Numbered from the stretch's first letter, positions 1-9,248 are shown. The stretch is DNA of 64,000 nucleotides from Bacteroidota bacterium (GCA_009773515.1 WSXX01000017.1:34487-98486); one strand, 5' to 3'. Notes: generated by a model not told the origin, from the sequence alone. Numbers and translations are program-made.

Positions 1-1113
1 GATGTTGAGGTCGTAACTGCTGTAAATAAATGATGTATTTGAGAAAACCCTGCTGGTGAACAAATGATTCCATCTCAGGGTTGCTGTTGCATTTTGCCAG
101 TAAAGTCCTCCTTTTGATTTATTGGATTCATTTTCATAATTGTAGGAATTCACAAATTGAAATTTATCCCGGCCAAAGTATCCCGAAAGATAGACTTTGT
201 TTTTTCGCCCGAAATCATAATTGAGTTTGGCGTTCAGGTCATAAAAATAATAACCTCCCTTGCTGTCATCGGGCATAAAAGGCCGCGTTAACACATCGAT
301 ATAAGTGCGGCGTCCTGAGATGAGGAATGATGATTTATCCTTAATAAGCGGCCCTTCCAGCACAAGCCTCGATGAGAGTATCCCAATGCCTGCTTCTCCG
401 CTGAACTTTTGTTTGTTTCCATCTTTCATGGTCATTTCTACCACCGATGAGAGCCTGCCTCCATATCGGGCCGGAAATCCGCCCTTGGTAAGTTCTATAC
501 TTTTTAAGGCATCGCCATTAAAGATGGAGAAAAATCCGAAAAGATGGTTGGCATTGTATACCGGCGCATCATCTAGGATAATAAGGTTTTGATCCGGCCC
601 GCCACCTCGCACATACAAACCACTGTTGCCTTCCGATCCTTTCTGAACTCCGGGCAAAAGCTGAAGTGCTTTAAAAACATCCTTTTCACCTAAAAGTGCA
701 GGAATATTTCTGATTTGTTTAACCGGAACACTTATCATGCTCATTCGGTTGCTTTCGCTCTGGCGTTCAGCTTTTTCAGCAGATATTACAACTTCTTCAA
801 GTGTAATGCTGGGATCAAGCCATATATCAAGTACCAGATTTTGTGTGAGATTAATCTCCCTGATGATTGTCTGATATCCGATATAGGAATATGAAACCTC
901 ATAGTTTCCGGCCGGAAGCGTAATTGAATAAAACCCGTAGTTGTTCGTAACTGTGCCTCCGCTAATTGAGGCTATGTATATGTTTACCCCGGGAAGTAGT
1001 TCTCTGCTGTCTTTTTCTTTTACATAGCCGCTCACAGAAAATTTCTGTTGTGCATAAACAGGCATGGCAACAATCATTATGAAAGTTACCAGAATAGTAA
1101 TTCTCAGGCGCAT
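1..1113 (-). CDS. TonB-dependent receptor, N-terminal part (runs off window)
   Basis: This reading frame is open from an ATG at 1113 to the window edge, giving 371 codons of the amino end. Residues 1-22 are a Sec signal peptide ending in a VYAQQ-like cleavage region. Residues about 24-108 form a carboxypeptidase-regulatory-like beta domain (GVNIYI, NNYGFYSITLPAGNYEV). From about 118 there is a TonB plug domain with LLPGVQKGSEGNSGLYVRGG, LDDAPVYN and FPARYGGRLSSVVE, followed by the first barrel strands. The family is an outer-membrane active transporter powered by TonB. No SusD-like partner is visible on this side, so the substrate is unknown. The family assignment is secure; the carboxyl two-thirds lies outside the window. 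Confidence 0.93.
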   Translation of the reverse strand, partial: MRLRITILVTFIMIVAMPVYAQQKFSVSGYVKEKDSRELLPGVNIYIASISGGTVTNNYGFYSITLPAGNYEVSYSYIGYQTIIREINLTQNLVLDIWLDPSITLEEVVISAEKAERQSESNRMSMISVPVKQIRNIPALLGEKDVFKALQLLPGVQKGSEGNSGLYVRGGGPDQNLIILDDAPVYNANHLFGFFSIFNGDALKSIELTKGGFPARYGGRLSSVVEMTMKDGNKQKFSGEAGIGILSSRLVLEGPLIKDKSSFLISGRRTYIDVLTRPFMPDDSKGGYYFYDLNAKLNYDFGRKNKVYLSGYFGRDKFQFVNSYNYENESNKSKGGLYWQNATATLRWNHLFTSRVFSNTSFIYSSYDLNI

Positions 1114-1176
1114 ATAGTTTTGTTAGGTAATTTTTGAAGGTGTCTGCAATACAAAAATCAGTCCGCCATTTATCAA

Positions 1177-2436
1177 TTATGTTTTTTGTTTTTTCTTTTT
1201 TGCGGCCGGGAAAAGTACGTTGTTAAGAATAAGCCGGTATCCCGGAGAATTGGGGTACATGTTAAGGTCGGTAGGAGGATCGCCAACCAGATGCTGATAA
1301 TCCTCAGGATCATGTCCACCATAAAAAGTCCATGTACCTTTACCAAACGCGCCATGAATGTACCTGGCTTCGTTGGCAGCTTTATTTTCTCCCATGAGAA
1401 TTACATTCGATTTCACAAAATTCTTGTTAAAAGCTGTGGTTTGACCCATGAATCCTTTGATTACCTTTTCATGATTTTGTGTAAGCATTGCAGGAACCGG
1501 ATCCCACTTGGCCGAAAAGTCAAATAAAGTAAAGAAATCGTTTGCCATTGTGACTTTACGTGTGGTGGTAACATCAATGTTTGAAACCTCGTATTCGTAA
1601 GGGTTAGTCACCAGACTGAAGTCAGTAAAAGCAAAACAATTATGGTATTCCAGATGATCGTTCACATTAGGATCTGCCGGATCACCATCAAACATTACAT
1701 CGCAGATGTCAAGGTGTTCGGTTGCAAGTGCAATATCATAACTGTCAGGAGCTGAGCACATAGCAAAAAGATAACCCCCGCCGGAAGTAAATTCTCTTAT
1801 TTTATGAGAAACAGCTCTTTTTAAATGAGATACTTTAGAGAATCCCAATCTTGTCGCCATGGCTTCGGTATTGCTGACATCTTCGCGATACCATGGAGCA
1901 TTTCTGTAAGCAGCCCAGAATTTTCCGTATTGACCGGTAAAATCTTCATGATGCAGATGCAACCAGTCATACATGGGCAAAACCCCGCCAATTACCTCTT
2001 CATCATAAATTATATCGTAGGGTATCTCAGCATATGTTAACGCCAGGGTAACTGCATCATCCCATGGTAATTTGCTTTTTGGAGTATAAACTGCAATCCG
2101 TGGCGCTTTTTGCAAACGCATTTCATCCATATTTACTGCCGGGTCGCTTAATTCCAATAAAATAGCATCTGCCTGTACATCAGCAATTATCTGATAAGAT
2201 ACTCCACGCACCACACACTCTCCTTCAAGCAACGGATGGTGTTGAAACATGAAACTTCCGCCCCGGTAATTCAATAACCAGCTGACTTCCACCTCCTGTT
2301 GAAGTGTCCAGAATGCAATCCCATAAGCCTTTAAATGGTTTTTCTGAACCTTATCCATCGGTATAAGAATGTATGAACCGAATGAATACATGAAGGCGAA
2401 CAGAAAAGCAATTAAAAGCAGGTAATGTTTTTTCAT
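1177..2436 (-). CDS. Conserved secreted Bacteroidota protein (often labelled asparagine synthetase B)
   Basis: This 419-residue protein has an amino-terminal hydrophobic segment (residues 5-25) that could be a signal peptide or membrane anchor. The body contains LLNYRGGSFM, YDWLHLHHEDFTGQYG, GGGYLFAMCSAPDSYDIAL and FYGGHDPEDYQHLVGDPPTDL. These blocks match, from memory, a well conserved Bacteroidota family that databases often call asparagine synthetase B. I see no amidotransferase Cys2 start and no ATP-pyrophosphatase SGGxDS loop, so that name is not supported. The GGG-MCSAPD segment resembles glutamine-amidotransferase-like folds, which is only a suggestion. It ends in a lysine-rich tail (KKKKQKT). 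Gene prediction is firm; function is unknown. Confidence 0.8.
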   Translation of the reverse strand: MKKHYLLLIAFLFAFMYSFGSYILIPMDKVQKNHLKAYGIAFWTLQQEVEVSWLLNYRGGSFMFQHHPLLEGECVVRGVSYQIIADVQADAILLELSDPAVNMDEMRLQKAPRIAVYTPKSKLPWDDAVTLALTYAEIPYDIIYDEEVIGGVLPMYDWLHLHHEDFTGQYGKFWAAYRNAPWYREDVSNTEAMATRLGFSKVSHLKRAVSHKIREFTSGGGYLFAMCSAPDSYDIALATEHLDICDVMFDGDPADPNVNDHLEYHNCFAFTDFSLVTNPYEYEVSNIDVTTTRKVTMANDFFTLFDFSAKWDPVPAMLTQNHEKVIKGFMGQTTAFNKNFVKSNVILMGENKAANEARYIHGAFGKGTWTFYGGHDPEDYQHLVGDPPTDLNMYPNSPGYRLILNNVLFPAAKKKKQKT

Positions 2437-2523
2437 GCCAGATAAGTTTAATCGTGTAAGAATAAACGCCGTGATACCCTGTTTTGTTATATCACAGGGT
2501 TATTAAAGATGGTTAATTGTGCT

Positions 2524-4056
2524 TTAAAACGGGGTTTCGTGGTCTGGCGGCATATCGTTCATCTTTGATTGAACGGTAATTGTGCTTGTACTTCCATCAA
2601 ACTGGGCACTTGGAGCAATACTTCCGGCCATACTGAAATCACTTGGATCAGGATCCGTAAATTTGGCATATTTGCTGATGAAACGAAGCGGAATATCTCC
2701 CAAAGCTCCATTACGGTGCTTGGCGATACTTATTTCAGCATGTCCAATCAGGCTGGCGCCGCCTTCATCGGTGTTTTGGTTGTAATATTCAGGGCGATAA
2801 ATAAAAATAACCATATCTGCATCCTGCTCTATCGCACCGGATTCACGAAGGTCGGATAACAAAGGTTTTTTATTCGGGCGTTGTTCTACCGAGCGGTTAA
2901 GCTGCGAAAGCGCAATAACCGGAATGCTCAGCTCCTTGGCAAGACTTTTCAGCGAACGTGAAATTGCACTGATTTCCTGTTCCCTGTTGCCGTTGTTGCG
3001 ATCAAGGCCAGCCGACATCAGCTGGATATAATCAATAATCACCAGTTGAATATCATGTTGCGCCTTAAGCCTCCGGCATTTTGCCCTGAGTTCAAAAATT
3101 GAAAGCGAAGGAGTATCATCAATAAACAATGGTGCATCAATCAGGTTGTTGATCTTGGAATTCAACTGCTCCCATTCATAATTTTCAAGATTGCCTTTGC
3201 GCAATTTGTCGCCAGGCAATTGAGCTTCTGCAGAAATAAGTCTGGTAACCAGCTGAACAGATGACATTTCGAGCGAAAACACCGCAACAGCTTTTTTGAA
3301 ATCAACAGCAACATTGCGCGCAATGGTTAAAACAAAAGCAGTTTTACCCATACCAGGGCGGGCTGCCATAATAATCAGGTCAGATGGCTGCCAGCCTGAT
3401 GTTAACCGGTCGAGTTCGGTAAATCCCGAAGGAATGCCACTGAATTGTCCTGGCTTCGTTTTAGCTGATTCAATCTGCTTTACCGCATCCCGCACAAGTG
3501 AATGCATGTCGAGATAATTGCGGCGCATATTGTTCTCTCCGACACTGAACAGCTGATTTTCTGCTTTGTCGAGCAATTGGAAAACATCGGTTGTGTCTTC
3601 GTAAGCTTCTTTGATTATTTCAGATGAAATTCTGATCAACTCACGCTGGATAAATTTTTGGAGGATTATACGGGCATGAAACTCAGTGTTTGCCGATGAA
3701 GCAACTCTGTTGGTAAGCTGAGCAATGTAAAACGGACCTCCGGCAGCTTCAAGTTCTCCTGAAAATTTAAGTTCGTTTGTAACGGTAAGAATATCAATTG
3801 GTTCACCCTTCGTAAACAGGCGAGAAATTGACTGAAATATAATCTGGTGTGCGTCTTTGTAAAAAGCGTCGGGCCTTATAACATCAATAATTGCAGCAAG
3901 TGCATCTTTTTCAAGCATAATTGCTCCCAAAACAGCTTCCTCAAGGTCGAGTGCCTGTGGCGGAATTTTGCCATGCTCAAATATGTCACTTAAACCGGGT
4001 GATCGAGTCCCTTTCTTATTGCGGGTTACAGCTATTGATTTACTATTTTCTTCCAT
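2524..4056 (-). CDS. dnaB: Replicative DNA helicase DnaB
   Basis: This is the hexameric helicase that unwinds DNA ahead of the replisome. The 510-residue product has the DnaB amino-terminal helical domain (about 33-135) and a RecA-like motor domain (about 205-470). The Walker A loop is ARPGMGKT at about 232-239, Walker B is LVIIDYIQLM, and later motifs include SQLNRSVEQRPNKKPLLSDLRESGAIEQDADMV split over two conserved blocks. There is no intein. A -7 promoter motif lies only four bases ahead of the ATG. The neighbours on both sides are unrelated, so it is probably transcribed alone. Confidence 0.97.
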   Translation of the reverse strand: MEENSKSIAVTRNKKGTRSPGLSDIFEHGKIPPQALDLEEAVLGAIMLEKDALAAIIDVIRPDAFYKDAHQIIFQSISRLFTKGEPIDILTVTNELKFSGELEAAGGPFYIAQLTNRVASSANTEFHARIILQKFIQRELIRISSEIIKEAYEDTTDVFQLLDKAENQLFSVGENNMRRNYLDMHSLVRDAVKQIESAKTKPGQFSGIPSGFTELDRLTSGWQPSDLIIMAARPGMGKTAFVLTIARNVAVDFKKAVAVFSLEMSSVQLVTRLISAEAQLPGDKLRKGNLENYEWEQLNSKINNLIDAPLFIDDTPSLSIFELRAKCRRLKAQHDIQLVIIDYIQLMSAGLDRNNGNREQEISAISRSLKSLAKELSIPVIALSQLNRSVEQRPNKKPLLSDLRESGAIEQDADMVIFIYRPEYYNQNTDEGGASLIGHAEISIAKHRNGALGDIPLRFISKYAKFTDPDPSDFSMAGSIAPSAQFDGSTSTITVQSKMNDMPPDHETPF

Positions 4057-4060
4057 ACCT

Positions 4061-4068
4061 CAAAAGTA
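4061..4068 (-). promoter_or_regulatory. Bacteroidota -7 promoter motif for dnaB
   Basis: The minus strand reads TACTTTTG, a perfect match to TAnnTTTG, followed by AGGT and then the dnaB ATG. With the usual short distance from this motif to the start point, the transcript would begin at or just before the start codon, so the message is probably leaderless. No clear -33 TTG was found. Confidence 0.55.
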
Positions 4069-4207
4069 TGAATTTGAACCAACTCCTGAATGCCTTTTCA
4101 GGAATATTTTTGAACAAAAGCACATCAAAATTAAGTTGTTCAATATCAGGAGCAAAGATTAAATCCAACTCTTCTGCACCCGCAACCTATGCAAACGGCA
4201 TATTTTA

Positions 4208-4215
4208 TACTTTTG
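4208..4215 (+). promoter_or_regulatory. Bacteroidota -7 promoter motif for the TlpA-like gene
   Basis: TACTTTTG matches TAnnTTTG exactly and lies 18 bases before the ATG at 4234. This placement favours 4234 over the in-frame start further upstream, which would lie ahead of the transcript start. Confidence 0.55.
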
Positions 4216-4233
4216 CAGTCCAAACTATGTTTT

Positions 4234-5370
4234 ATGAAATATTCTGCATTTCCTTCTGTCTTATTTCTTTTGATTTGTTTCAGCCCTTATGTTGCGTTTA
4301 CCCAGCAAATTGCAACAGTTTCCGGAAAACTGAATGGTGATAACAAATCAGGGGTTCAGCTTACACTGTCCGATCCTGTTGAAATGAATTCAGAAAACAA
4401 ATCTGTTATTACTGGTGATAATGGAAGTTTTTTTATTCAGGCACAAGTCGAAAGCCTCAGAATTTTCAAACTTTCAGTTAATTCAGGAAATTATCTGGTG
4501 TTGTTTCTCCTTCCGGGAGATTCGGTCAATCTGAACCTTTCAGCATCAAAACTTAACCAGAATCCTGAAATATATGGCTCAGACCATACCCGTCTGGCAT
4601 ATTTTTTGGCAGGAAACCTGACTTTTTTCGATAGAAAAATTGATAGCCTGAATAATTTATACACAGTTTCACAGGGAAGAGATGATTTTAATGTTGTAAA
4701 ATCCTCGATTGAAGCAGAATATCATTTGATAAATGGAAAAAAAACATCCTATCTGCGCGATGTTCTTACAAAAAATTCTAAATCACCGGCGTCTTTGCTT
4801 TTTGTGGATAAGCTTGATATTAATGAAGATCTGGAAGTTTATGAAACAGTTGCGAGCGGGGTTTTATCGGTTTATCCTGACTTTAAACTTGCACGTGACC
4901 TGAAAATCCGTACAGCGCTTGAACGCAAACTCGCTCCTGGTAGTCCGGCTCCTGAAATTGTGCTGCCAAATCCCGAAGGAAGTTTATATAAACTTTCATC
5001 GCTGAAAGGGAACATTGTTCTTATTGATTTCTGGGCTTCGTGGTGCGGTCCTTGCCGTAAAGATAATCCGGAAGTTGTTAAAATGTATAAGCGGTTTAAC
5101 AGCAAGGGATTTGAGATTCTCGGCGTTTCGCTCGACCGCGATAAAGATGCATGGATAAAAGCCATTGCAAAAGACAGCCTTACATGGAATCAGGTGAGCG
5201 ACCTCAAATACTGGCAAAGTGAAGCTGCTCAGGCTTATGGTGTGAAATCAATTCCGCATACTGTACTTCTGGACAGGAATGGACTCGTTATTGCCCGCGG
5301 ACTGAGGGGCAAAGCATTGGAGCGAAAACTTGAAGAAATTTTCCAGGAGGAAGATAATTCCGGGGAATAA
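4234..5370 (+). CDS. TlpA/ResA-like thiol-disulfide protein with DUF4369-type N-terminus
   Basis: The 378-residue product starts with a Sec signal peptide (MKYSAFPSVLFLLICFSPYV, cleavage near AFTQQ), so it acts outside the cytoplasm. The amino half (about 25-230) has the small beta domain common in Bacteroidota thioredoxin-like proteins. Residues about 240-378 form a thioredoxin fold with the active site FWASWCGPCRKD, cysteines at 271 and 274, and a cis-proline region SIPHTVLLD. Such proteins reduce or exchange disulfides in periplasmic partners. The ATG at 4234 is chosen because a promoter motif lies between it and the earlier possible start and because it opens directly into the signal peptide. 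A terminator follows the stop codon. Confidence 0.88.
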   Translation: MKYSAFPSVLFLLICFSPYVAFTQQIATVSGKLNGDNKSGVQLTLSDPVEMNSENKSVITGDNGSFFIQAQVESLRIFKLSVNSGNYLVLFLLPGDSVNLNLSASKLNQNPEIYGSDHTRLAYFLAGNLTFFDRKIDSLNNLYTVSQGRDDFNVVKSSIEAEYHLINGKKTSYLRDVLTKNSKSPASLLFVDKLDINEDLEVYETVASGVLSVYPDFKLARDLKIRTALERKLAPGSPAPEIVLPNPEGSLYKLSSLKGNIVLIDFWASWCGPCRKDNPEVVKMYKRFNSKGFEILGVSLDRDKDAWIKAIAKDSLTWNQVSDLKYWQSEAAQAYGVKSIPHTVLLDRNGLVIARGLRGKALERKLEEIFQEEDNSGE

Positions 5371-5415
5371 CAGCTGACGGATTGATTATTGGACTGGAAC
5401 GACTATGTAATAAAT

Positions 5416-5452
5416 GCGCCTGAACACTAAATGATGTTCAGGCGCTATTTAT
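5416..5452. terminator. Bidirectional intrinsic terminator
   Basis: GCGCCTGAACA (5416-5426) and TGTTCAGGCGC (5435-5445) form a perfect 11-bp stem with an 8-base loop, followed by TATTTATTT on the plus strand. It lies between two convergent genes and could stop transcription from both. Confidence 0.85.
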
Positions 5453-5500
5453 TTCTCTGAAAAGGTAATCTGGAAATATGAAGATGCTGAGCTGAAAAGC

Positions 5501-6250
5501 TTATTCTTTTTCTATTGAAATAAGTTCAACTTCAAAAATCAGCACAGAACCGCCAGGAATAGGACCGGCACCTCTTTCGCCATAACCAAGTTCTGAAGGG
5601 ATTACAAATTCATATTTTGCACCTGGTTTCATCAATTGAACGCCTTCTGTCCAACCGGCAATAACTCCGTTTAGCGGGAATTTAATAGTTTCGCCACGTT
5701 CAACTGAAGAATCGAAAACTGTTCCGTCAATTAATTTTCCTGTGTAATGAACTTCAACAACATCTTCCGGTTTTGGATTTTCACCCACACCTTCGGTAAT
5801 AACTCTGTACTGCAGACCGCTTGGTGTTTCAATAACACCTGCTTTTGTTTTGTTTGCAGCAAGAAATGCAGCTCCGGCTTGTTTGGCTTCAGAATTTGAA
5901 GCTTCTGATTTTTGCTGTTGTTTTGCCATCATCTCCATTTGAAGCGACATCATCAAGGCTTCTGTAACTTCGTCATTCATTACAGAATCTATCCCACTAA
6001 GGCCATCTTTAAGTCCATTGTACATAATCTCAGCAGTTACTTCAATGCCATTGGTTTTCATGTTTCTGCCAATATCTCTTCCAATCATATAGCTGATAGA
6101 ATCCTGGCGGGTCAGAATCTGAGCTGCAGCAGGAGTTTCAGTTATGGTTTTATTCTTTTTGTCTTTTTTGCTTTTCTGAGCTGATGCATTCATATTTATG
6201 GCAAAAAGCAGCACAATCAGCAAAGTTGAGGTTGAAATGATTCGTTTCAT
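5501..6250 (-). CDS. FKBP-type peptidyl-prolyl isomerase (Mip/FkpA-like), exported
   Basis: This enzyme speeds cis-trans isomerisation at proline and helps fold exported proteins. The 249-residue product has a signal peptide (about 1-24, ending NASAQ), a helical FKBP_N dimerisation region (about 45-130) with the SYMIGRDIGRNMK motif, and a carboxyl FKBP domain (about 155-249) with VEVHYTGKLIDGTVFDSS, FPLNGVIAGWTEG and PSELGYGERG. The ATG at 6250 is preferred over the longer start because TACTTTTG on the minus strand (6275-6282) sits just upstream of it. It is transcribed alone, with a terminator downstream. Confidence 0.93.
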   Translation of the reverse strand: MKRIISTSTLLIVLLFAINMNASAQKSKKDKKNKTITETPAAAQILTRQDSISYMIGRDIGRNMKTNGIEVTAEIMYNGLKDGLSGIDSVMNDEVTEALMMSLQMEMMAKQQQKSEASNSEAKQAGAAFLAANKTKAGVIETPSGLQYRVITEGVGENPKPEDVVEVHYTGKLIDGTVFDSSVERGETIKFPLNGVIAGWTEGVQLMKPGAKYEFVIPSELGYGERGAGPIPGGSVLIFEVELISIEKE

Positions 6251-6274
6251 TATTCCTGGTTTTATTATGAAGCG

Positions 6275-6282
6275 CAAAAGTA
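6275..6282 (-). promoter_or_regulatory. -7 promoter motif for the FKBP gene
   Basis: The minus strand reads TACTTTTG, a perfect TAnnTTTG, 24 bases ahead of the ATG at 6250. It fixes the start of the FKBP gene. Confidence 0.6.
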
Positions 6283-6343
6283 TGAATTCGCAGCTCACTT
6301 ACAATGAGTAGATTCAAATATTTGCAAAAATTAACAAAGGGAT

Positions 6344-7060
6344 TCAGGTAAAAATTATGTCGTTTTCTTCGATTAAGGGCATCCCTTTGTACCTGAGTAA
6401 TAGTTGGGCAATTGCAACAACGTCTTTCTGGCAATAGGTAACAATGCGTTTCAGGTCATTGTCCTGCCAGTAAACTTGTCCCACCTGGCTTCCATCAATG
6501 TCATCTTTCGGTGTTGGAATGTTGAAAATGGCAGTGAGCAAAGCCAGTGAAGTATAATTCTTGTAATCGCCGAATTTCCATAGTTCCATGGTGTCAAGGT
6601 GCTGAATGTCCCATGGTTTTTTACCGGCAATATCAAGCAATGGAGGAAGTTCTATTCCGTTGATCAACATTCTTCTTGATATGTAAGGGAAATCGAACTC
6701 TTTGCCATTGTGGGCGCATAAAAGGGTACCTGGCTTGCTGAAGTTGTTCTGAAGCATAACTGCGAAATCATTGAGCAATTGTGATTCGTTGTCGCTGGCA
6801 AATGATTTGATTCTCAGTTGATTATTGTGTATAAATCCAACAGAAATGCAGATGATTTTCCCGAATTCAGAGTAGATTCCGGCTCTTTCATACATCTTCT
6901 CAACAGTGATTTCTTCCTTTTCCTTTAACTTTATTGCTTTGTGTTCCCATAGTTGCCTTAGCTTTTCAGGTACCTGATCAAATGTTGGATATTGTGGAAC
7001 TGTTTCAATATCAAGGAATAATACTTTTTCAATTTTTACATGTCCGAGCATAATGTTCAT
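6344..7060 (-). CDS. Predicted 3'-5' exonuclease, PolB-exonuclease-like (DEDDy)
   Basis: This 238-residue soluble protein has the three exonuclease motifs: FLDIETVP near residue 16 (ExoI), LCAHNGKEFDFPYISRRML (ExoII) and RIVTYCQKDVVAIAQLLL (ExoIII, YxxxD type). These are the metal-binding acidic residues of the RNase H-like exonucleases related to the proofreading domain of B-family polymerases. No polymerase domain is attached. The family is common in Bacteroidota; the natural substrate is not known. A second ATG nine bases in (7051) could also be the start. Confidence 0.85.
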   Translation of the reverse strand: MNIMLGHVKIEKVLFLDIETVPQYPTFDQVPEKLRQLWEHKAIKLKEKEEITVEKMYERAGIYSEFGKIICISVGFIHNNQLRIKSFASDNESQLLNDFAVMLQNNFSKPGTLLCAHNGKEFDFPYISRRMLINGIELPPLLDIAGKKPWDIQHLDTMELWKFGDYKNYTSLALLTAIFNIPTPKDDIDGSQVGQVYWQDNDLKRIVTYCQKDVVAIAQLLLRYKGMPLIEENDIIFT

Positions 7061-7261
7061 ATTTTAACGGTTAAAGGTATGAAATTATTTATTTGCAAAT
7101 ATTTTGAAACAAAATTCATGTTTTTATAGCCAAACCATCATTTCATTGCTTGAATTTATTTTATTGAAGTGGTTAATCAAAGCATTCACTAATTTTGGCA
7201 AACGGGTTTCCGTAAAATTTGTTTTTACTAAGCGGGCCGAATTTGTTGTAATCTTTGTCAG

Positions 7262-8569
7262 ATGTTCAGTGCTTTCAGAAAATATATTTTCTTTTTTGCT
7301 CTGCTGCTGTTGTGCTTTTCATGCAGCAAGGGCGATGACTATATTACACCTCCATCTGTAAACATCAGCAAGCCATTTCAGAATCAGATATTTGGTTTTG
7401 GCGATACAATTTTCATTCAGGCATCAATCAGCCATTTCAGAGAAATAGAAAGTATAAAAATTTCTTTGCTTAACAAAGCTTTGTCGCCTGTGATGCCGGT
7501 GCTTAATTATCCGGTTAACGAAATTGATTATCAGGTAAATACATATTTTGTTCTTGATGACATAAATCTTGATGACGGCGAATATTTTATTCAACTCAAA
7601 GTTTCTGACAAAGAGTCATCATGGAATGAATGGGCAGATATCAGGATTACTGAAGTCGTGCGGGAGTTCAGATCTGTGGTTGCGGTTCTTGCCACTCCTG
7701 ATATTATCAATGCTTTTGAAGTTTTTGAAGCTCCGTTAAACGTTAGCTCTTCAAAGTTATATGGCTTCTCTGGTGATCATCACGGAAGTGAGATCAATTC
7801 GTCTTTCGATATTCATTTTACAGCCGGCAGTGTTTTTAATGGTCTGATTGCCTGGGATATGAATAAAAAAACCGCCAACTGGAATGTTCCTGCAGTTGTC
7901 AATCCACCACAGGAATGGTTTTACCATTTGTATGCCGATGAAAAAGATGTTTTTGTTTCAACCCGCGACGGTTTTATTGTTGGGTATGATCGTTTTGGGA
8001 AGGTCAGTTTCAGGAGCCTGCAGTTTCAAAATGGAAAATTTACTCATTTTGTCAGGCATCAAAATGTTCTTATTGCAGTTTTTGAACCTTTCAACAGCCA
8101 TTTACAGGAGTTGGTTGTGTTTAATTATCCCGGAGGCACGGTGCTGAAGAAATTGCAGATATCAGGAAAAGTAAAGCACTTGTCGGTTTACAATGCAGGT
8201 TCGGTGCTGGTATTTATGAATCAGACAACCAAGCCTGCAGTCTTTGAGTTTACAATTGAGAACAGTACCTTAGTAAAGCTAAAGGATTTTGCATTTGACA
8301 ATTGTGATATCGTAATTGGTTCAGGGAAAGATCATTACTTTATTTCATCGGGGAATGAAATCTGGTGGTACCGCCCCGAAACCGGAAGTGCAACCGTTTA
8401 CTTAATTGTTCAGGAACCCTCCTGTATGGCATTTGATGAATTGAATAATCATTTGTTTGTGGCATCGGGCAGCACAATTTCGTATCACAGGCTCCCGTTT
8501 TCGCAAGTTCTTGGTAATATTGAAATGCCTGGCCGGGTGGTTGGGATTAACCTCAGGTACAACAGATAA
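7262..8569 (+). CDS. Lipoprotein with Ig-like and beta-propeller-like regions, function unknown
   Basis: The 435-residue product begins with a lipoprotein signal (FFALLLLCFSC, cysteine near residue 20), so it is probably anchored in the periplasm or on the outer membrane. Residues about 30-125 look like an Ig/PKD-like fold (PPSVNISKPFQNQIFGFGD, DGEYFIQLKVSDKESSWNEW). The rest consists of repeated beta-rich blocks, for instance LFVASGSTISYHRLPF near the end, consistent with a WD/YVTN-like propeller. No catalytic motif was found. The stop is four bases ahead of the mnmD start, so the two are probably co-transcribed. Confidence 0.78.
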   Translation: MFSAFRKYIFFFALLLLCFSCSKGDDYITPPSVNISKPFQNQIFGFGDTIFIQASISHFREIESIKISLLNKALSPVMPVLNYPVNEIDYQVNTYFVLDDINLDDGEYFIQLKVSDKESSWNEWADIRITEVVREFRSVVAVLATPDIINAFEVFEAPLNVSSSKLYGFSGDHHGSEINSSFDIHFTAGSVFNGLIAWDMNKKTANWNVPAVVNPPQEWFYHLYADEKDVFVSTRDGFIVGYDRFGKVSFRSLQFQNGKFTHFVRHQNVLIAVFEPFNSHLQELVVFNYPGGTVLKKLQISGKVKHLSVYNAGSVLVFMNQTTKPAVFEFTIENSTLVKLKDFAFDNCDIVIGSGKDHYFISSGNEIWWYRPETGSATVYLIVQEPSCMAFDELNNHLFVASGSTISYHRLPFSQVLGNIEMPGRVVGINLRYNR

Positions 8570-8573
8570 TAAA

Positions 8574-9248
8574 ATGAATGAAATTGTTAAAGTATTGACA
8601 GAAGACGGCTCGCACACGTTGTTTCATAGCGGAGTGGGGGAGCACTATCATTCAATTCATGGTGCTGTTCAGGAATCAATGCATGTTTTTATCCGGGCCG
8701 GATTTTCAGTGGCTTCGGAGCGCTTCGATAACCTTTCTGTTCTGGAGGTTGGTTTTGGTACCGGACTTAATGCTTTGCTTACGCTTGATGCTTCAACCAA
8801 GCAAAAAATCAGAACATTATACACTGCTTATGAGCCTTTCCCTTTGTCTCCGGATGTTGCTTCAGGATTAAATTATACTGAAACGGATCTTCTGATTGGC
8901 CATTCTTCCGATTTTATTACAATGCATAAAGCTGCAGATGGCGAGTTGATAAAAATCAATCCATTGTTTTCATTCCGGAAGTATTTGTGTAAGTTTCAGT
9001 CCGGGCATTCTCCTGAAGCTGCTTTTAATCTGGTTTATTTTGATGCATTCTCTCCCGAGGTTGAACCCGAACTCTGGACGCCCGATATTTTTCAAATGAT
9101 AAGAAAAAGCATGCTTGCAGGCGGAGTATTGGTTACTTATTGTGCAAGAGGCTCTGTGAGAAGGATTTTGCAGTCGTCAGGTTTTCGTGTTGAGCGTTTA
9201 CCCGGACCTCCCGGAAAAAGAGAAATGCTGAGGGCTACCGCAATTTGA
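8574..9248 (+). CDS. mnmD: tRNA U34 methyltransferase, MnmD type
   Basis: This SAM-dependent enzyme would carry out the last step of mnm5(s2)U34 synthesis in tRNA, the job of the amino-terminal domain of MnmC in gamma-proteobacteria. The 224-residue product has the family opening GSHTLFHSGVGEHYHSIHGAVQES in two adjacent blocks, the SAM loop VGFGTGLNALL, and LVYFDAFSPEVEPELWTPDIF. No FAD-dependent MnmC2 domain follows. The longer frame would overlap the upstream lipoprotein by over 100 bases; the ATG at 8574 matches the family start. Confidence 0.9.
   Translation: MNEIVKVLTEDGSHTLFHSGVGEHYHSIHGAVQESMHVFIRAGFSVASERFDNLSVLEVGFGTGLNALLTLDASTKQKIRTLYTAYEPFPLSPDVASGLNYTETDLLIGHSSDFITMHKAADGELIKINPLFSFRKYLCKFQSGHSPEAAFNLVYFDAFSPEVEPELWTPDIFQMIRKSMLAGGVLVTYCARGSVRRILQSSGFRVERLPGPPGKREMLRATAI

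Noticed and set aside
1177..2436. Asparagine synthetase B activity
   Set aside because: No Cys2 start and no SGGxDS loop in the sequence.
2470..2515. Stem ACCCTG/CAGGGT downstream of dnaB
   Set aside because: Only six pairs, a long loop and no T run on the minus strand; too weak to call.
7104..7361. 85-residue plus-strand open frame upstream of the lipoprotein
   Set aside because: It overlaps the lipoprotein start in another frame and has no recognisable features.
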